Source: CBDBES01 sp965204465 (GTDB lineage Bacteria; Spirochaetota; Leptospiria; Turneriellales; CBDBES01). From it: DNA of 64,000 bases. The position numbers and the translations under genes are program-made. Shown piece by piece: positions 61,861-64,000 of the stretch. Position 1 is the first letter of the stretch. Each line of letters opens with the position of its first letter. The notes under the pieces are model-generated. The model searched no databases and was not told the DNA's origin. It was given only the letters and a program-made list of their open reading frames with translations. The stretch covers positions 1,116,001 through 1,180,000 of the forward strand of contig CBDBES010000002.1 in assembly GCA_965204465.1 (NCBI GenBank), written 5' to 3'.

Positions 61861-63437
61861 TTGCCTCTCTTTAATTCTTGCCTGCCTTCTGAATATCTCA
61901 AATAATGATCTATTTGTTGCAAATAAATATGAGCATTTTTAATTAAATCCGAAGGAGGAATTATACATCCATGTACATCTATAGGTAGGTTTTCAGAATA
62001 TTTTGAAAACTCTATTAGGTCATCTAAAAAAGTTCTTAAATGAAATAATTGGATTTGATCCATGTCAAAAGTAATTATAAATTTATCATTTGCAATTCTG
62101 GTGATCAAATAATGTATATTTTCAGCCTCTGGCGAGATAAAATTTTCTTCTATAAATTTTCTCATATTCGTAACCACGGAACGACTCCATATCTGCAAGG
62201 TTTTGGGAGAAATTTCATGGATGTTACTTATTTCTAAGGCCAAGCTGGCAAATTCTCTGCCCGATCTGATTTTTTCATCGAGTATCATTTGAAAATAAGG
62301 GGATGTATAAAAGTAGGTTTCATTATCGATAGATGCTCTTTCAAAAGATATTTGTAAAACAAGTGATTTCGCAACATTGCCAATTTCTTTTTGCAATTTT
62401 ATTTGCGTTGACTCTGGGATTTTATCATTTTTCCTCGGTTCAATATAAAAAGCACCCACCATTTCTTTTTGTGATTTCACTGAAACTGCTATTTCAGATA
62501 AGTCTGTGCTGACCAGCATAGAACTATCTTTGGTGGTTAGTCCTTCTAAAATAAGAGGGATTTGAATAGCAGTATTTGAATAAGAAATAAAAATTTTGCC
62601 CTGTTTCAGAATATAGGGTTGCCATTTTTCATCCATCCATAAAAAGAAACCTATTTTAGAAAAATTAAATTGATGGTATATTTTGTTCATGAAGAATTTT
62701 ATCTGATTTTCAAACATGGAATATTTTCTGGAATAGATATCTTCTTTCTCTTCAAAAAAAAGAAGAATATTTTTCATATCCAGTTGGTCAGTTATATTCT
62801 CTGATTCATATTGATTGCTTTTTAAGGTTTCCTCCTGAGGAGATTTATCGTTTTCTTTTAGTTTGATCAACTCATCTTGAGTACATGCATTCTTTTTTTT
62901 TCTGTTCCTGAAGGCAAAGAGGGATATTAAAACACCTGATAAAATATAAAAAGAGATAAACAAAAATTGATTTTTCCATCCTTTCTGAAAAAAGAAATCA
63001 ATTGTATCTTTTATAGAGGCTTTTTTGACCCCCCAGAATATGATCTCCTTGCCCAATACATTTTTATATTTTATAAAATTAGAATTTGAACCTAAAAAAG
63101 ATTGCATGTACTCAGGTGCTCTGTTTAAGTTTTTTTTGTAAATATTCATGAAATTTTTATATTCTTCTTTACTGATGCGATCTGAGTCATAGATACTTCC
63201 TTCAAACTGTTGCTTGTCATTTGCAATACTTATGATCTTTACATCTTTATTCATTAAAAAAATATTTTGAAGTTTGATCATGAATTTATGATTTGATTCA
63301 GAATGCAAGGTTATTTCGTCTACCTGATCAAATAATTCCTGGTGAGAGTTTCTATGCTGATAAAAATAGAAACTATTTATGAAAACAAAACCTAAAACGT
63401 TCCATAATAAGATAAAAATTATTCTTTTAAAAAACAT
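61833..63437 (-). CDS. Membrane sensor with degenerate GGDEF-like domain
   Basis: A 534-residue protein: transmembrane helix near residues 5-25, extracytoplasmic sensor region (about 26-160), second helix near 165-183 (FISFYILSGVLISLFAF), a GAF-like middle and a C-terminal part that aligns loosely to GGDEF domains (TSPYFQMILDEKIRSGREFASLALEISNI ... ITRIANDKFIITFD). The signature GGDEF and metal-binding residues are not preserved, so no diguanylate cyclase activity is expected. It overlaps the next gene by 28 nt. Confidence 0.6.
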   Translation of the reverse strand: MFFKRIIFILLWNVLGFVFINSFYFYQHRNSHQELFDQVDEITLHSESNHKFMIKLQNIFLMNKDVKIISIANDKQQFEGSIYDSDRISKEEYKNFMNIYKKNLNRAPEYMQSFLGSNSNFIKYKNVLGKEIIFWGVKKASIKDTIDFFFQKGWKNQFLFISFYILSGVLISLFAFRNRKKKNACTQDELIKLKENDKSPQEETLKSNQYESENITDQLDMKNILLFFEEKEDIYSRKYSMFENQIKFFMNKIYHQFNFSKIGFFLWMDEKWQPYILKQGKIFISYSNTAIQIPLILEGLTTKDSSMLVSTDLSEIAVSVKSQKEMVGAFYIEPRKNDKIPESTQIKLQKEIGNVAKSLVLQISFERASIDNETYFYTSPYFQMILDEKIRSGREFASLALEISNIHEISPKTLQIWSRSVVTNMRKFIEENFISPEAENIHYLITRIANDKFIITFDMDQIQLFHLRTFLDDLIEFSKYSENLPIDVHGCIIPPSDLIKNAHIYLQQIDHYLRYSEGRQELKRGKWTLSSTKK

Positions 63438-63525
63438 TGACCCTATTGTTACTATCGATCAGAATGAAGCGAACAAGATCAAAAAAAATATTTTGGTTCT
63501 TTTTTATTTTTTCACTTGTGAAGGA

Positions 63526-64000
63526 TCATCTGACTCTAAGAGGATGATCCATTAGGGCGTTGATCAGAGTTTTATTTTCGTTTGGTGTTCCAATGGTGAT
63601 CCTTAGATATTCAGAAATAGCCGAATCCTTAAAATATCTTACCAGTATATTTTTTTCTTTTAGTTTTTTATACACGTCCTCTGCTTTTTCAGTAACAGGC
63701 TTTACCAATAAAAAATTTGTGCTTGAATCGATCAACTCATACCCCATGTCGGATAGAATTTTCATTAATTTTTTTCTTTCTTGTATTATGATAGAAATTT
63801 TTTCAGAATAATATTCTACATCATCCATAGCCGCTATAGAGGTTCGGATGGCAATTCTATCTTGGTTATAAGAATCTTTAATACTATAGAGGGCCTTCAT
63901 GATCATTTTATTCTTTGAAATAGCATAGCCTACCCTCATACCAGCGAGTCCATAGCTCTTAGAGAAAGTTTTTAATACGATCACATTCTGCTGTCTTTTC
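63526..64000 (-). CDS. hisC: Histidinol-phosphate aminotransferase-like, C-terminal part
   Basis: The gene continues past the right edge; the window contains its last 150 or so codons. The PLP lysine segment is VIVLKTFSKSYGLAGMRVGY, followed by NFLLVKPVTEKAEDVYKKL and ISEYLRITIGTPNEN, both typical of HisC. A histidine biosynthesis role is likely but paralogues act on aromatic amino acids. Confidence 0.8.
   Translation of the reverse strand, partial: KRQQNVIVLKTFSKSYGLAGMRVGYAISKNKMIMKALYSIKDSYNQDRIAIRTSIAAMDDVEYYSEKISIIIQERKKLMKILSDMGYELIDSSTNFLLVKPVTEKAEDVYKKLKEKNILVRYFKDSAISEYLRITIGTPNENKTLINALMDHPLRVR

Noticed and set aside
63530..63550. Hairpin at the end of the HisC-like gene as a terminator
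   Set aside because: The 8-bp stem (ggatcatc / gatgatcc) overlaps the stop codon and is not followed by a T run on the coding strand.

Overview
This AT-rich window (roughly one third G+C) reads as chromosome from a diderm, LPS-making bacterium. The best guess is a Leptospira-like spirochaete. The reasons are a plant-type ferredoxin/flavodoxin-NADP reductase ending in tyrosine, lipoproteins with loose lipoboxes, a ClpP with a GQAS-type active-site loop, a Crp-like protein with two cyclic-nucleotide-binding domains, and kdsA. Taxonomy is inferred from protein recognition only.

Layout. 1-6710 (minus): a beta-propeller protein running off the left edge, an aminotransferase, a XerC/D recombinase, topoisomerase I and a membrane protein with a cyclase-like tail. 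6811-6916: an imperfect 23-bp inverted repeat. 7072-15353 (plus): a tightly overlapped six-gene accessory operon of NurA nuclease, HerA translocase, GHKL ATPase, a four-helix membrane protein, a DGQHR (DndB-like) protein and a radical SAM protein. nurA carries an in-frame stop and the GHKL gene carries a frameshift. 15574-19110 (minus): a GAF/sigma-54 activator and glutamate dehydrogenase. 19329-27238: a broken GLUG lipoprotein gene, palindrome-rich repeats, an IS110 relic, a large Ser/Gly-repeat GLUG lipoprotein and an IS1595 element. 27314-38737: clpP, clpX and lon, then ribF, metK, pgi, a GDPD, a sugar dehydrogenase-like lipoprotein, coaC and a glycosyltransferase. 38738-39600: mobile-element debris. 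39642-44109: an M23 peptidase, rpmG (short), an ABC ATPase, a frameshifted lipoprotein, kdsA, tRNA-Phe and a membrane protein. 44117-47808 (minus): an M24 aminopeptidase, rsmD and a degenerate sigma-54 activator. 48000-53610: a full GLUG lipoprotein gene beside a 5'-truncated near-copy. 53787-57067: an integrative element with a DUF932 protein, a highly structured intergenic element, small genes and a large serine recombinase ending inside tRNA-Asp. 57138-58489: a deleted IS481 derivative next to a full copy. 58550-64000: FmdB-like, FNR, a Crp-like protein, a degenerate GGDEF membrane protein and the C-terminus of a HisC-like aminotransferase.

The most novel content is the NurA-HerA-GHKL-DGQHR-radical SAM operon, which looks like an undescribed or rarely described DNA-processing/defence module in decay. 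The set of GLUG lipoprotein paralogues is second: they share 3' tails, one copy is a promoterless cassette, and one carries a 13-bp duplication in its signal peptide. Also notable are a ClpP whose catalytic serine position is asparagine, two genes put out of frame by poly-T tracts in their signal peptides, and a family of tiny palindromes with constant cores and changing stems. Several frameshifts would be repaired by one extra base in or near a homopolymer, so sequencing error has to be excluded for those.
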